Of a stretch of 34,235 nt of DNA, positions 7,180-16,396 are shown one piece after another. Source of the stretch: Clostridia bacterium (GTDB lineage Bacteria > Bacillota > Clostridia > Oscillospirales > SIG627); contig JAFUKG010000034.1 in assembly GCA_017467865.1 (NCBI GenBank), positions 1 to 34,235 of the forward strand. Reading direction: 5' to 3'. A program made the translations under genes and the position numbers. Below the pieces are notes generated by a model. The model did not search any database. It was given only the letters and a program-made list of their open reading frames with translations, and was not told the origin of the DNA. Position 1 is the first letter of the stretch; each line of letters opens with the position of its first letter.

Positions 7180-8079
7180 ATGAATCCAAAGGTTTCAAAT
7201 TTAAAACAGATTATGACTCTCAGACGTTATACTGTCACCGACGGGGCTGAAAAAGGACTTGACGTTATCGACTGTGACAACGGCAAGCTGAGATTTCTAA
7301 TAAACGTTACCAAAGCACTTGATATAATGCAGCTTTATCATGAGGGGCAGAATATGTCCTTTGTTTCCAAAAACGGTTTTTCACCCCTTGAGCATGACTT
7401 CGGTAACCGCTTTGAGGGCGGAATGCTCTATACCTGCGGATTTGATGCAGTAGGTGGCAGAGAGGGGTACACTACTCACGGAAGACATCACAACAACACT
7501 GCCGAAATAGTTGTGGCAAAGTGCGATGAAGAAGAAATTGCGGTTGAAGGTATTGTGCGTGACACTGCAATCTTCGGTGAAAACCTTGTGCTACGCCGAC
7601 GTATTTCAACAAAGCTTGGAAGCGATACTCTCACCATTGAGGACACACTTACAAACGAGGGCTTCACCCCCGCCGACTACGCTGTTTTATATCACGTAAA
7701 CGTAGGCTATCCCATGCTTGACGAGGGCGGTGAAATAAAGGGTAACGTAAAGAACGTCATTCCCAGAACACCTTATGCCAAGGAATGTCTTGACGAGGCA
7801 CTCAAGATTACTGCCCCCGAGGCGGGTCGTGAAGAGATGTGCTACTATCTTGACGTTGACGGCGAGATTGCCCTTGAAAACAAGAGAATAAACAAGACCT
7901 TTAAGTTAAGCTTCACTAAGGACACCCTTCCCGAATTCCTTGAATGGAAGGCAGAGGCGTCGGGTGACTTTGCTCTCGGACTTGAGCCCTCTACCACAAG
8001 GCTTGATGAAAACCTTTCCTTTAAGACCCTTCAGGCAGGCGAGAAGAAAATCTTTAAGATAGAAATAAGCGTAAAATAG
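7180..8079 (+). CDS. DUF4432 / aldose 1-epimerase-like protein
   Basis: The 299-residue product has the beta-sandwich signature of galactose-mutarotase-like proteins of the DUF4432 group: FEGGMLYTCGFDAVGG, THGRHHNNTAE (likely active-site histidines), LYHVNVGYPMLDEGG and ALGLEPST. Members are assumed to bind and possibly epimerise or mutarotate sugars; no substrate is known from the sequence. It begins after a strong GAGGAG site and stands alone between its own promoter and a terminator. It faces the RHH gene and shares its octamer-rich control region, so it is a probable member of that regulon, together with the G1P dehydrogenase-HAD pair. Confidence 0.85.
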   Translation: MNPKVSNLKQIMTLRRYTVTDGAEKGLDVIDCDNGKLRFLINVTKALDIMQLYHEGQNMSFVSKNGFSPLEHDFGNRFEGGMLYTCGFDAVGGREGYTTHGRHHNNTAEIVVAKCDEEEIAVEGIVRDTAIFGENLVLRRRISTKLGSDTLTIEDTLTNEGFTPADYAVLYHVNVGYPMLDEGGEIKGNVKNVIPRTPYAKECLDEALKITAPEAGREEMCYYLDVDGEIALENKRINKTFKLSFTKDTLPEFLEWKAEASGDFALGLEPSTTRLDENLSFKTLQAGEKKIFKIEISVK

Positions 8080-8080
8080 C

Positions 8081-8116
8081 AAAGAAAAAATGAGTCGTTT
8101 GACTCATTTTTTCTTT
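8081..8116. terminator. Bidirectional terminator between DUF4432 gene and spoVM
   Basis: AAAGAAAAAATGAGTC (8081-8096), loop GTTT, GACTCATTTTTTCTTT (8101-8116). The A- and T-rich outer arms allow termination both ways. The spoVM stop codon is encoded in the right arm. Confidence 0.85.
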
Positions 8117-8172
8117 AGCTTCAATAGAATTTTTCGGATTACCTTCGGAGGCTTTACCGTTATTATTTTCAT
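8104..8172 (-). CDS. spoVM: SpoVM-like sporulation micropeptide, 22 residues
   Basis: The minus-strand ATG at 8172-8170 opens a 22-codon frame starting MKIITVKPPKVIRK and ending in a lysine-rich tail. Bacillus subtilis SpoVM is 26 residues and starts MKFYTIKLPKFLGG; Met1, Lys2, Thr5, Lys7, Pro9 and Lys10 coincide. Pro9 is known to matter for SpoVM localisation to the convex forespore membrane, where the amphipathic helix recruits the SpoIVA coat basement layer. An AGAAAGG site lies about 10 nt upstream. The stop codon falls inside the shared terminator, so the gene ends exactly at its transcript end. Spo0A at 29026 shows the organism belongs to a spore-forming lineage. The short length limits certainty. 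Confidence 0.62.
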   Translation of the reverse strand: MKIITVKPPKVIRKILLKLKKK

Positions 8173-8208
8173 TCTGGCACAACCTTTCTAAAAGAATAAA
8201 ATGTGAAT

Positions 8209-8300
8209 TTTGCTTAAAGCAAAATTGTCCAAAGCTTTTCGCCAAAGGCGAAAAATATCGCTTGTGTGTTAGCACAAATATCGCACGCCGTAGGCGTACT
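8209..8300. repeat. Hairpin chain with ATATCGC linkers
   Basis: After AATTTTGC-ttaaa-GCAAAATT (about 8207-8226) come TTTTCGCC-aaa-GGCGAAAA, linker ATATCGC (8255-8261), TTGTG-tgttag-CACAA, linker ATATCGC (8278-8284), and ACGCC-gta-GGCGT. Each stem is different and perfectly paired. The chain lies between spoVM and the broken small gene. Confidence 0.75.
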
Positions 8301-8302
8301 TG

Positions 8303-8448
8303 TCACCCTTTCATAAAAAAGCATCCTGCAAGGATAATAACACAGGCTTCGATTACTACAAGCACGCATTCGGGTACGAAAATGCTATAAGAATGCCAAG
8401 TCCGAATGCAGAAACGGTGACCCCCATGTTTTTGCAAGAATTACGCAT
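8303..8448 (-). pseudogene. Small one-helix membrane protein gene, frameshifted
   Basis: From minus-strand ATG 8448, preceded by AAGGGGGAA, the frame gives 30 residues (MRNSCKNMGVTVSAFGLGIL...) and stops at 8356. Immediately after the TTTT run (plus-strand AAAA at 8379-8382) a neighbouring frame continues with VLVVIEACVIILAGCFF and ends at 8303. One extra T in the run would join both into a 48-residue protein with a hydrophobic hairpin or helix, so a 1-base deletion or a sequencing error is likely. I do not recognise the family. A TCACATT-N13-CATATAAT element just upstream resembles a sigma-E sporulation promoter, which would fit the neighbouring spoVM, but this is tentative. Confidence 0.5.
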
Positions 8449-8538
8449 CCCATTTCCCCCTTATACTTCATTATATGAAAATAACCTGAAAATGTGAAAA
8501 ACAGCAAAAAACATCTTGATAAAGTGAGATAGAAATTA

Positions 8539-8567
8539 TTGACAAAACTGTGAAAAAATTGTATAAT
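8539..8567 (+). promoter_or_regulatory. Promoter of the methionine-gamma-lyase-family gene
   Basis: TTGACA (8539-8544), 17-bp spacer, TATAAT (8562-8567): a full consensus match. AAGGAG follows at 8584-8589. Confidence 0.88.
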
Positions 8568-8595
8568 TTTCTTGTTTTTTATTAAGGAGTTTGAA

Positions 8596-9873
8596 ATGAA
8601 TAATATTTTTGCAGACCTTGGAATTTCAGATAAGGTCATGAATTTCGGAGAAGAAGTACTTCTCACGTTAAAAGAAAGATTTGAACAGATTGATAAAAAC
8701 GCCGAGTACAATCAGGCGAAGGTCATTTCTGCCATGCAGAAGAACAGAGTTTCGGCAACCTGCTTTGCAGGAAGCACGGGCTACGGCTACGATGACGTTG
8801 GAAGAGATACACTGGAGCGTGTCTACGCCGATATCTTCCACACCGAAGCTGCTCTTGTCCGTCCCCAGATAACCTGCGGAACTCACGCTCTCGCCGTTGC
8901 CTTGTCGGCAAACCTTTTGCCCGGTGACGAGCTTCTTTCTCCCGTCGGCAGACCCTACGATACCCTTGAAGAGGTAATAGGTATAAGAGAGTCAAAGTGC
9001 TCTTTGAAGGAGTATGGTGTCAGCTATCGTGAGGTTGAACTGCTTGATGGCGGTAAATTTGATTTCGACGGTATCAGAAAGGCTATAAACGATAAAACGA
9101 AGGTTGTTACCATTCAGCGTTCAAAGGGGTATAAAACACGCCCCACCTTTTCGGTTAAGCAAATCGGGGAGCTTATAAGCTTTGTCAAGAGTATAAAGCC
9201 CGACGTTATATGTATGGTGGATAACTGCTACGGAGAATTCGTTGAGCTTATTGAGCCCTCAGACGTTGGCGCAGATATGACGGTAGGCTCACTTATCAAA
9301 AATCCCGGAGGAGGACTTGCTATTTCGGGCGGCTATATCGCAGGTACGAAGGAGTGCGTTGAGCGCTGTGCGTACAGACTGTCAGCACCGGGGCTTGGTC
9401 AGGAGGTTGGCGCAAACTTCGGAATAATCGCAAGTCTTTACGAGGGCCTCTTCCTCGCTCCCACCGTGGTTGCATCTGCTCTTAAGGGCGCAATTTTCGC
9501 CGCTAATATATATGAAAAGCTTGGCTTTAAGGTGGTTCCAAACTCCACCGAGTCAAGACATGATATCATTCAGGCAGTTGAGCTTGGCTCCCCTGAAAAA
9601 ATGATAGCCTTTTGCTGTGGAATTCAGGCGGCGGCTCCCGTTGACAGCTTCGCCGAGCCCGTTCCCGCACCTATGCCCGGCTATGACAACGACGTTATAA
9701 TGGCGGCAGGTACCTTTGTGCAGGGCTCCTCAATCGAGCTTTCCGCCGACGGTCCTATACGTGAGCCCTATGCGGTCTATTTCCAAGGGGGACTTACCTG
9801 GGCACACGCAAAGCTTGGTATCCTTATGTCCCTTCAGAAGCTAATCGAGGCAGACCTCGTTGATATAGATTAA
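8596..9873 (+). CDS. Methionine gamma-lyase family (aluminium resistance family) PLP enzyme
   Basis: This 425-residue fold-type I PLP protein has RPQITCGTHALAVALSA, MVDNCYGEFVE (PLP-ring Asp region) and GSLIKNPGGGLA with the Schiff-base Lys near residue 235. It ends with a conserved ADGPIREPY...QGGLTWAHAK segment typical of the YnbB/aluminium-resistance family. Members are annotated as methionine gamma-lyase-like, but direct substrate evidence is sparse; C-S cleavage of a sulfur amino acid is the family-level guess. ATG 8596 is chosen because AAGGAG lies 6 nt upstream; the TTG at 8572 precedes that site. A DMT transporter follows after 31 nt with a strong AGGAGG, suggesting an enzyme-exporter or enzyme-importer pair for the same metabolite. 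Confidence 0.88.
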   Translation: MNNIFADLGISDKVMNFGEEVLLTLKERFEQIDKNAEYNQAKVISAMQKNRVSATCFAGSTGYGYDDVGRDTLERVYADIFHTEAALVRPQITCGTHALAVALSANLLPGDELLSPVGRPYDTLEEVIGIRESKCSLKEYGVSYREVELLDGGKFDFDGIRKAINDKTKVVTIQRSKGYKTRPTFSVKQIGELISFVKSIKPDVICMVDNCYGEFVELIEPSDVGADMTVGSLIKNPGGGLAISGGYIAGTKECVERCAYRLSAPGLGQEVGANFGIIASLYEGLFLAPTVVASALKGAIFAANIYEKLGFKVVPNSTESRHDIIQAVELGSPEKMIAFCCGIQAAAPVDSFAEPVPAPMPGYDNDVIMAAGTFVQGSSIELSADGPIREPYAVYFQGGLTWAHAKLGILMSLQKLIEADLVDID

Positions 9874-9904
9874 TATTTTATAAAAAACACAGGAGGAAAA
9901 AGCC

Positions 9905-10885
9905 ATGTGGATAGTTTCACTAATCGCAATGCTTTTCTGGAGCGGTTCCGACCTTTTCAGTAAAGCAGGTTCAAGACAAAACGACAAATATTCTCACTAC
10001 AAAGTGGGTATTGCCGTTGGTCTTATCATGGGAATTCACGCAATTTATTCAATTACCATCGGAGGCGTACCATTCGCTTTTTCCGATATAATTACATATT
10101 TACCTGCGTCGTTTTTCTATATTCTCTCTATGATGATGGGATATATAGCTCTCAGATACATAGAGCTTTCCATCTCATCTCCCATTTGTAACACCTCGGG
10201 TGCTCTTTGTCTCATACTTAGCATCTGCTACTTCGGCGTAAAGTGGGTTGACGACGACAGCGACGCAATTTTCTTAAACGTTCCTATTATTATAGGCGTT
10301 ATCCTTATCGTCATCGGTGTTCTTTCGCTTGGTATTGTAGACTACCGTGAAAACGACGAGGCGAGAGCTCTGCGTCAGTCGGCATCGGGCAGAAAGTATA
10401 CCAAGAGCTTTATCGCAATTCTTCTTCCCATTCTCTATTGCATTATAGATGCCGTTGGCTCCTTCGTTGATACCCTTATTGCAGACGACTACATTGGCAA
10501 GATGGCTCCCAAATACCCTGAGCTTACTGCCGACGAAATAGATCTCCTTGGCGGTGATATTCTCAATACCGCTTACGAGTTCACTTGGTTCTTTATGGCG
10601 ATAATATTCGCAATTTACCTCTTCGTAATCAAGCGCGAAAAGGTTGACAAGAAGTATGACGGCACAAAGCTTTTGGGCGGCCTTTGCGAGACTCTCGGTC
10701 AGGTTTTCTACATGATGGTAGTTGTATCCGACTACAAGGTAGGCTTCGTTATCATTTCTTCCTACTGCGCAGTATCAGTCTTGTGGAGCAGAATTTTCCT
10801 CAAGGAAAAGCTCTCCCTCAAGCACTACCTGTCAATTGCCACAGCCTTTATAGGAATATTCATACTTGGTATTTACGACGTATAA
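9905..10885 (+). CDS. DMT-superfamily (EamA-like) membrane transporter
   Basis: This 326-residue protein has about ten hydrophobic segments, starting at the very N-terminus (WIVSLIAMLFWSGSDLFSK). The C-terminal half contains GFVIISSYCAVSVLWSRIFLKEKLSLKHYL, the typical EamA ending in which an acidic/basic LKEKLS loop precedes the last helix. A longer hydrophilic insert (about 150-220) lies between the two five-helix halves. It probably moves a small metabolite such as an amino acid across the cytoplasmic membrane. It is cotranscribed with the PLP enzyme upstream, and the ribosome binding site is AGGAGG. The substrate cannot be inferred. Confidence 0.85.
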   Translation: MWIVSLIAMLFWSGSDLFSKAGSRQNDKYSHYKVGIAVGLIMGIHAIYSITIGGVPFAFSDIITYLPASFFYILSMMMGYIALRYIELSISSPICNTSGALCLILSICYFGVKWVDDDSDAIFLNVPIIIGVILIVIGVLSLGIVDYRENDEARALRQSASGRKYTKSFIAILLPILYCIIDAVGSFVDTLIADDYIGKMAPKYPELTADEIDLLGGDILNTAYEFTWFFMAIIFAIYLFVIKREKVDKKYDGTKLLGGLCETLGQVFYMMVVVSDYKVGFVIISSYCAVSVLWSRIFLKEKLSLKHYLSIATAFIGIFILGIYDV

Positions 10886-10886
10886 C

Positions 10887-10913
10887 AAAAAAGCACCTTC
10901 GGGTGCTTTTTTT
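10887..10913 (+). terminator. Intrinsic terminator after the DMT transporter
   Basis: AGCACC (10892-10897), loop TTCG, GGTGCT (10902-10907), with A-rich and T-rich flanks. Confidence 0.9.
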
Positions 10914-11190
10914 AATGCAGAATGTAGAATGTAGAATGCAGAATTAATGTAAATTTTACCAAAGTAAAATTTACATTAATTATATTAGGGCTTTGCCCTA
11001 ATACCCACAAGGAAACTTTTAAAAAAGCTTTCCTTGACTTTCAAAACTTTTATACTTGGTTTTCATAAGGGGCTCGGGGAAAACACTTTTATAAAAAGTG
11101 CTTTCCCCGAATATTAATTAAGAGAAGATTTGCGTAGCAAATCAACAATAATTCAGCATTCATCACTCTGCATTCTTCATTCATAATATG
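10914..11190. repeat. Composite interspersed repeat with several hairpins
   Basis: The left arm carries AATGTAGAATGCAGAATTAA and the right arm CATCACTCTGCATTCTTCATT. Between them is a string of hairpins: TAAATTTTAC-caaa-GTAAAATTTA, TTAGGGC-ttt-GCCCTAA, GGAAA...TTTCC, CGGGGAAA...TTTCCCCG (with an inner CACTTTT-ATAAAAAGTG stem) and GATTTGC-gta-GCAAATC. The CCCACAAGG/GGGGCTCGGGG style is one I know from other clostridial genomes. No gene is supported in 10886-11226. Confidence 0.75.
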
Positions 11191-11226
11191 TTTACAATAA
11201 AAAAATCAAAATCTTTTAAAAGACTA

Positions 11227-11255
11227 TTGACTTTTTCTTCAATCGGTGGTAAATT
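11227..11255 (+). promoter_or_regulatory. Heat-shock operon promoter
   Basis: TTGACT (11227-11232), 17-bp spacer, TAAATT (11250-11255), directly upstream of the CIRCE element. Confidence 0.7.
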
Positions 11256-11266
11256 TATAACGTAAG

Positions 11267-11293
11267 TTAGCACTTGAAGCGTGAGAGTGCTAA
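11267..11293. promoter_or_regulatory. CIRCE operator (HrcA binding site)
   Basis: TTAGCACTT (11267-11275), exactly 9 bp, GAGTGCTAA (11285-11293). This matches the CIRCE consensus TTAGCACTC-N9-GAGTGCTAA with one mismatch. It lies between promoter and hrcA, as expected for HrcA repression. Confidence 0.97.
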
Positions 11294-11318
11294 AACTTAA
11301 TGGAAAGGCGGTGAAAGG

Positions 11319-12350
11319 GTGGATTTAAACGAAAGAAAAAAAAGGATACTTAAATCCATTGTAGACACCTATATTTCTTCGGGTGAGCCCGTCGGCTCCA
11401 AGTACCTCAGCGACGCAATGGGACTTGACTTGTCCTCGGCTACCATACGAAACGAAATGAGTGAGCTTGAAAGTCTCGGACTTTTAGAGCAGCCTCATAC
11501 CTCTGCAGGAAGAGTGCCCTCCAGCCTTGGTTACAGAATGTACGTAGACAGCCTTATGAACCAATATTCCTTATCTCTTGAGGAAATCAACGTTCTCAAT
11601 GACGTAATGAATTCAAGGCTCAACCATCTGAATAAAATAGTAGGGGATTTAACAAGAGTACTGTCGGATATGACCGATTATACAGCTTTTGCATATACTG
11701 CAAAGCCTAAGGCAAGCACGATAGTCAGATTTGAGGGAGTTTATCTTTCTCCCAAAAGCTTCCTTCTTGTAATGATAACCTCACAGGAAAACGTTACCAC
11801 AAGAAAGATTAAAACCGATATCACTCTCACTGTTGAAGTGCTGAATATTCTTATTCGCCTTTTAAATGAAAATCTCACCAACACCAATATCGAACAGCTC
11901 AGCCTTGAGGATATATATGCCCTTGAAGATAAGTTCGGAGTTTACAGAATGCTTCTCTCGGATATACTGAGAATTGTTGTTGATACTGTTAAAGGAGAGA
12001 ACGAAAAAGAGGTTTACCTTGACGGAATGTCCAATATTTTGAAGCACCCCGACTTCGGCGATATATCCAAGACGAGAACTCTTATATCCCTTCTTGAAGA
12101 CAAAGAGGACTTAATCCGAATGATAACCGACCCGTCGGTGGGTCACGACGGACTCAACGTCATAATTGGTGACGACTCCTTTGACGAGGGGCTTAACAAA
12201 ACAAGCTGTATCTATCATAAATTTAATATAGGGGATAATATAACGGGAGTTCTCGGTCTCATCGGACCTAAGCGTATGGACTACTCGGGCGTTATCGGCA
12301 GACTTGAATACGTAGTCAGAAACCTTATCGGTGATGAGGATAACAAATAA
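11319..12350 (+). CDS. hrcA: Heat-inducible transcription repressor HrcA
   Basis: HrcA represses the dnaK operon by binding CIRCE, and GroE chaperonin availability normally tunes it. The 343-residue product has the N-terminal winged helix (KRILKSIVDTYISSGEPVGSKYLS), the signature SSATIRNEMSELESLGLLEQPHTSAGRVPS, and a GAF-like C-terminal half. It starts with GTG at 11319; the preceding AAAGGCGG gives a spacing of about 7 nt, and the GTG at 11311 stops after a few codons. It is the first gene of hrcA-grpE-dnaK, with grpE starting 20 bp after its stop. The CIRCE element directly upstream implies autorepression. Confidence 0.96.
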   Translation: MDLNERKKRILKSIVDTYISSGEPVGSKYLSDAMGLDLSSATIRNEMSELESLGLLEQPHTSAGRVPSSLGYRMYVDSLMNQYSLSLEEINVLNDVMNSRLNHLNKIVGDLTRVLSDMTDYTAFAYTAKPKASTIVRFEGVYLSPKSFLLVMITSQENVTTRKIKTDITLTVEVLNILIRLLNENLTNTNIEQLSLEDIYALEDKFGVYRMLLSDILRIVVDTVKGENEKEVYLDGMSNILKHPDFGDISKTRTLISLLEDKEDLIRMITDPSVGHDGLNVIIGDDSFDEGLNKTSCIYHKFNIGDNITGVLGLIGPKRMDYSGVIGRLEYVVRNLIGDEDNK

Positions 12351-12370
12351 ACATTCAGAAAGGACAAGAC

Positions 12371-12889
12371 ATGGCAGAAGAAAAGAAGGACGAAATTTTG
12401 GAAGAAGCGGATGAGCCCGCCACTGAAGAGGTGGCAGAAGAAGCTCCCGAAGCGGAAGAAAAAACCGTCTCGGCAGACGAATACGCCGCGATGTACGATA
12501 AGTATCTGAGAGCTATTGCAGAATTCGACAACTATAAAAAGCGCACTCAGAAAGAAAAGGAAGAAATTTATTCTATCGCAAAGGCAGACGTGGTACTCAG
12601 TCTCCTTCCCGTTATAGATAATTTTGAAAGAGCCGAGAAATTCTCGGAGGATAAAAACGTGGAAGAGGGAATGGCGCTTATCCGTAAGCAGTTCAACGAG
12701 TTTTTGAAAAAAATCGGCGTTGAAGAGATTGAAGCGGAGAATAAGCCCTTTGACCCCAATTTTCACAATGCAGTGCTTCACGAGGACAGAGAGGACATAC
12801 CCGAAAACACAGTCGTTGAAGTACTCCAGAAGGGCTATAAGCTCGGAGAAAAAGTAATCAGACACGCAATGGTTAAAGTTGCAAACTAA
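12371..12889 (+). CDS. grpE: Nucleotide exchange factor GrpE
   Basis: GrpE releases ADP from DnaK. The 172-residue protein has a disordered acidic head (about 1-35, rich in Glu and Ala), the long dimerisation helix with YLRAIAEFDNYKKRTQKEKEE, then VLSLLPVIDNFERA and a C-terminal beta domain ending PNFHNAVLHEDREDIPENTVVEVLQKGYKLGEKVIRHAMVKV, the family signature. Start ATG 12371 follows AGAAAGGA. It lies between hrcA and dnaK with gaps of 20 and 22 bp, in one transcript. Confidence 0.97.
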   Translation: MAEEKKDEILEEADEPATEEVAEEAPEAEEKTVSADEYAAMYDKYLRAIAEFDNYKKRTQKEKEEIYSIAKADVVLSLLPVIDNFERAEKFSEDKNVEEGMALIRKQFNEFLKKIGVEEIEAENKPFDPNFHNAVLHEDREDIPENTVVEVLQKGYKLGEKVIRHAMVKVAN

Positions 12890-12905
12890 TATAAGAAAGA
12901 GGTAA

Positions 12906-14742
<1,837 letters not shown>

Positions 14743-14744
<2 letters not shown>

Positions 14745-14772
14745 TGAAAAGAGCCTTTAGGCTCTTTTCATT
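14743..14772 (+). terminator. Terminator-like hairpin after dnaK
   Basis: AATGAAAAGAGCC, loop TTTA, GGCTCTTTTCATT. The 13-bp stem has an internal T run. It separates dnaK from dnaJ and abuts repeat copy A. Confidence 0.7.
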
Positions 14773-14773
14773 A

Positions 14774-14937
14774 GAATGCAGAATGCAGAATGCAGATGAG
14801 CGGGGGATTTTTGTCACGGAGCGAATTAGCGAGGTGAACAAAAATTCAAGCCATGCAGTAAACGTAGGTCGAACAATGTGTGAGACCGAAGTGAATCGCA
14901 ATGCAGAATTAAGGACAATTTGCCTTTGGCAAATTTC
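14774..14937. repeat. Structured interspersed repeat, copy A (between dnaK and dnaJ)
   Basis: After tandem GCAGAAT units comes the core: ATTTTTGT (14807-14814) pairs with ACAAAAAT (14838-14845) around the conserved AGCGAATTAGCG. A second stem, GGTC (14867-14870) and GACC (14884-14887), closes the 13-nt loop GAACAATGTGTGA. A third hairpin, TTTGCC-ttt-GGCAAA, follows AGAATTAAGGACAA. Copies B (22139), C (32199) and D (33057) keep these pairings with different bases. Confidence 0.8.
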
Positions 14938-14974
14938 CATAATTTTCATTTTTAAAGAAAGGCTATAAATCTAT

Positions 14975-16117
14975 ATGGCACAGAAAAGAGACTATTATGA
15001 GGTTTTAGGCGTAGATAAGGGTGCCGATGCCGATACAATAAAAAAATCTTTCAGAAAGCTTGCAAAAAAATATCACCCCGATATGAACCCCGATGACAAG
15101 AGCGCTGAAGAGAAGTTCAAGGAAGTCAACGAGGCTTACGAGGTGCTTTCCGACCCCGACAAGAAGAAGCTTTACGACCAGTACGGTCACGACGGACTTG
15201 ACCCCAACTTCGGAGCTGGTGGCTTTGGCGGAGGCTTCGGTGGCTTTGGCGGTATGGACTTCGATATGGGCGATATTTTCTCCTCATTCTTCGGAGGAGG
15301 GGGAGGTTCGTCACGCCGACGCGGTCCATCCAGAGGAAGCGATATTGGCGCAAGAATCATGGTGTCCTTTGAAGAAGCGGCATTCGGCTGTAAGAAGGAC
15401 GTATCTTTTACCAGAGTTGATAAGTGCCCCGACTGTGACGGAAGCGGTGCTAAGAGCGGAACTCATCCCGAAACCTGTCCTCAGTGCGGTGGCTCGGGTC
15501 AAGTGAGATTTCAGCAGAGAACGCCCCTGGGTATGATGCAGTCAACTCGTACCTGCGATAAGTGCGGCGGTAAGGGCACTGTCATTAAAGAGCCTTGTAC
15601 CAAGTGCGGAGGAACGGGCACTCAGCGTAAATCCAAAAAGCTTGAGGTCAATATCCCCGCAGGTATCGACAATATGCAAAGAGTGGTGCTCCGCGGTCAG
15701 GGCAACGTAGGACAGAACGGCGGTATGGCAGGCGACCTTATCGTTGAGGTCGGTATCCGTCCTCACCCTATCTTTGAAAGAGAGGGCTATAACATATTCT
15801 GCGAGGTGCCCGTTTCCTTTGCGGAGGCAACTCTGGGCGCTACAATAAATATTCCTACCCTTGAAGGCGACTACCAGTATAAGCTCCCCGAGGGCACACA
15901 GACGGGAACTACCGTCACCCTTCGAGGAAAAGGTATCCAGTACCTCAACTCACGTTCAAAGGGCGACCTTATATTCACCGTCGTGGTTGAAGTACCGAAG
16001 AACCTTACCGAAACACAGAAGAAGCTTCTTCGCGAGTTCGATATGAGCTGTAACGACAGCAACCTGTCGGCAAAAGCAACCTTCAAAGAGAAAATTAAAA
16101 ACATATTTAAAAAGTGA
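14975..16117 (+). CDS. dnaJ: Chaperone protein DnaJ
   Basis: Hsp40 co-chaperone that stimulates DnaK ATPase. The 380-residue protein has the J domain (about 4-68) with HPD in KKYHPDMNP, then a Gly/Phe-rich linker ([14 protein letters not shown]) and four zinc-finger repeats: [24 protein letters not shown] and CTKCGGTG. The two C-terminal beta domains and a short lysine-rich end follow. All parts of type I DnaJ are present. The ribosome binding site is weak or distant (AAAGAAAGG, about 12 nt). It is separated from dnaK by a hairpin and a roughly 165-bp repeat, so it may have reduced read-through or its own promoter inside the repeat. Confidence 0.98.
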   Translation: MAQKRDYYEVLGVDKGADADTIKKSFRKLAKKYHPDMNPDDKSAEEKFKEVNEAYEVLSDPDKKKLYDQYGHDGLDPNFGAGGFGGGFGGFGGMDFDMGDIFSSFFGGGGGSSRRRGPSRGSDIGARIMVSFEEAAFGCKKDVSFTRVDKCPDCDGSGAKSGTHPETCPQCGGSGQVRFQQRTPLGMMQSTRTCDKCGGKGTVIKEPCTKCGGTGTQRKSKKLEVNIPAGIDNMQRVVLRGQGNVGQNGGMAGDLIVEVGIRPHPIFEREGYNIFCEVPVSFAEATLGATINIPTLEGDYQYKLPEGTQTGTTVTLRGKGIQYLNSRSKGDLIFTVVVEVPKNLTETQKKLLREFDMSCNDSNLSAKATFKEKIKNIFKK

Positions 16118-16126
16118 GCAATAAAC

Positions 16127-16157
16127 AAAAAGGTGAGTGTAAAACACTCACCTTTTT
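16127..16157 (+). terminator. Intrinsic terminator of dnaJ
   Basis: GGTGAGTGT and ACACTCACC form a 9-bp stem extended by A5/T5 arms. Confidence 0.9.
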
Positions 16158-16366
16158 GAATGCAGAATGCAGAGTGAAGAATGCAAAATTAAGGATAATT
16201 TCGCTTTAGCAAAATTTACAATTAAATGTAATTTGCCGAATGGCAAATTTTCCTTAACTTGCAAACGCAGTTTGCAAATATAACTTGTCCGCAGGACAAA
16301 TATAACTCATAACTTGTGCGATAGCACAAATATAACTTGAGAGAAAGGATAAATCCTTTCTCTCAA
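16158..16366. repeat. Repeat arm plus hairpin chain with ATATAAC linkers
   Basis: AATGCAGAATGCAGAG and AATTAAGGATAA lead into AATTTCGC...GCAAAATT and AATTTGCC-gaat-GGCAAATT. Then come TTGCAAAC-gca-GTTTGCAA, linker ATATAAC, TTGTCC-gca-GGACAA, linker ATATAAC, a short TCATAAC, TTGTGC-gata-GCACAA, linker ATATAAC, and TTGAGAGAAAGG-ataaat-CCTTTCTCTCAA. Stem sequences all differ; linkers and the closing TTG/CAA pairs are constant. No gene is seen. Confidence 0.85.
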
Positions 16367-16367
16367 A

Positions 16368-16396
16368 CAAAAAGAGTCTCATTCGAGACTCTTTTT
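16368..16396. terminator. Terminator of the XRE gene (minus), bidirectional
   Basis: AAAAAGAGTCTC, loop ATTC, GAGACTCTTTTT. The XRE stop codon (16379-16381) lies at the stem-loop junction. Confidence 0.85.

Noticed and set aside
8300..8497. Plus-strand 65-codon open frame
   Set aside because: It is the antisense of the frameshifted small membrane-protein gene and has no ribosome binding site.
9561..9568. Single TGATATCA inside the PLP-enzyme gene as an operator
   Set aside because: It is an isolated box within coding sequence; the regulatory arrays have two or more boxes at 8-bp pitch. A similar single box at about 18404 is rejected likewise.
16259..16366. CRISPR array
   Set aside because: The constant part is only 7 nt and the variable parts are perfect palindromes of unequal length; no cas genes are nearby.
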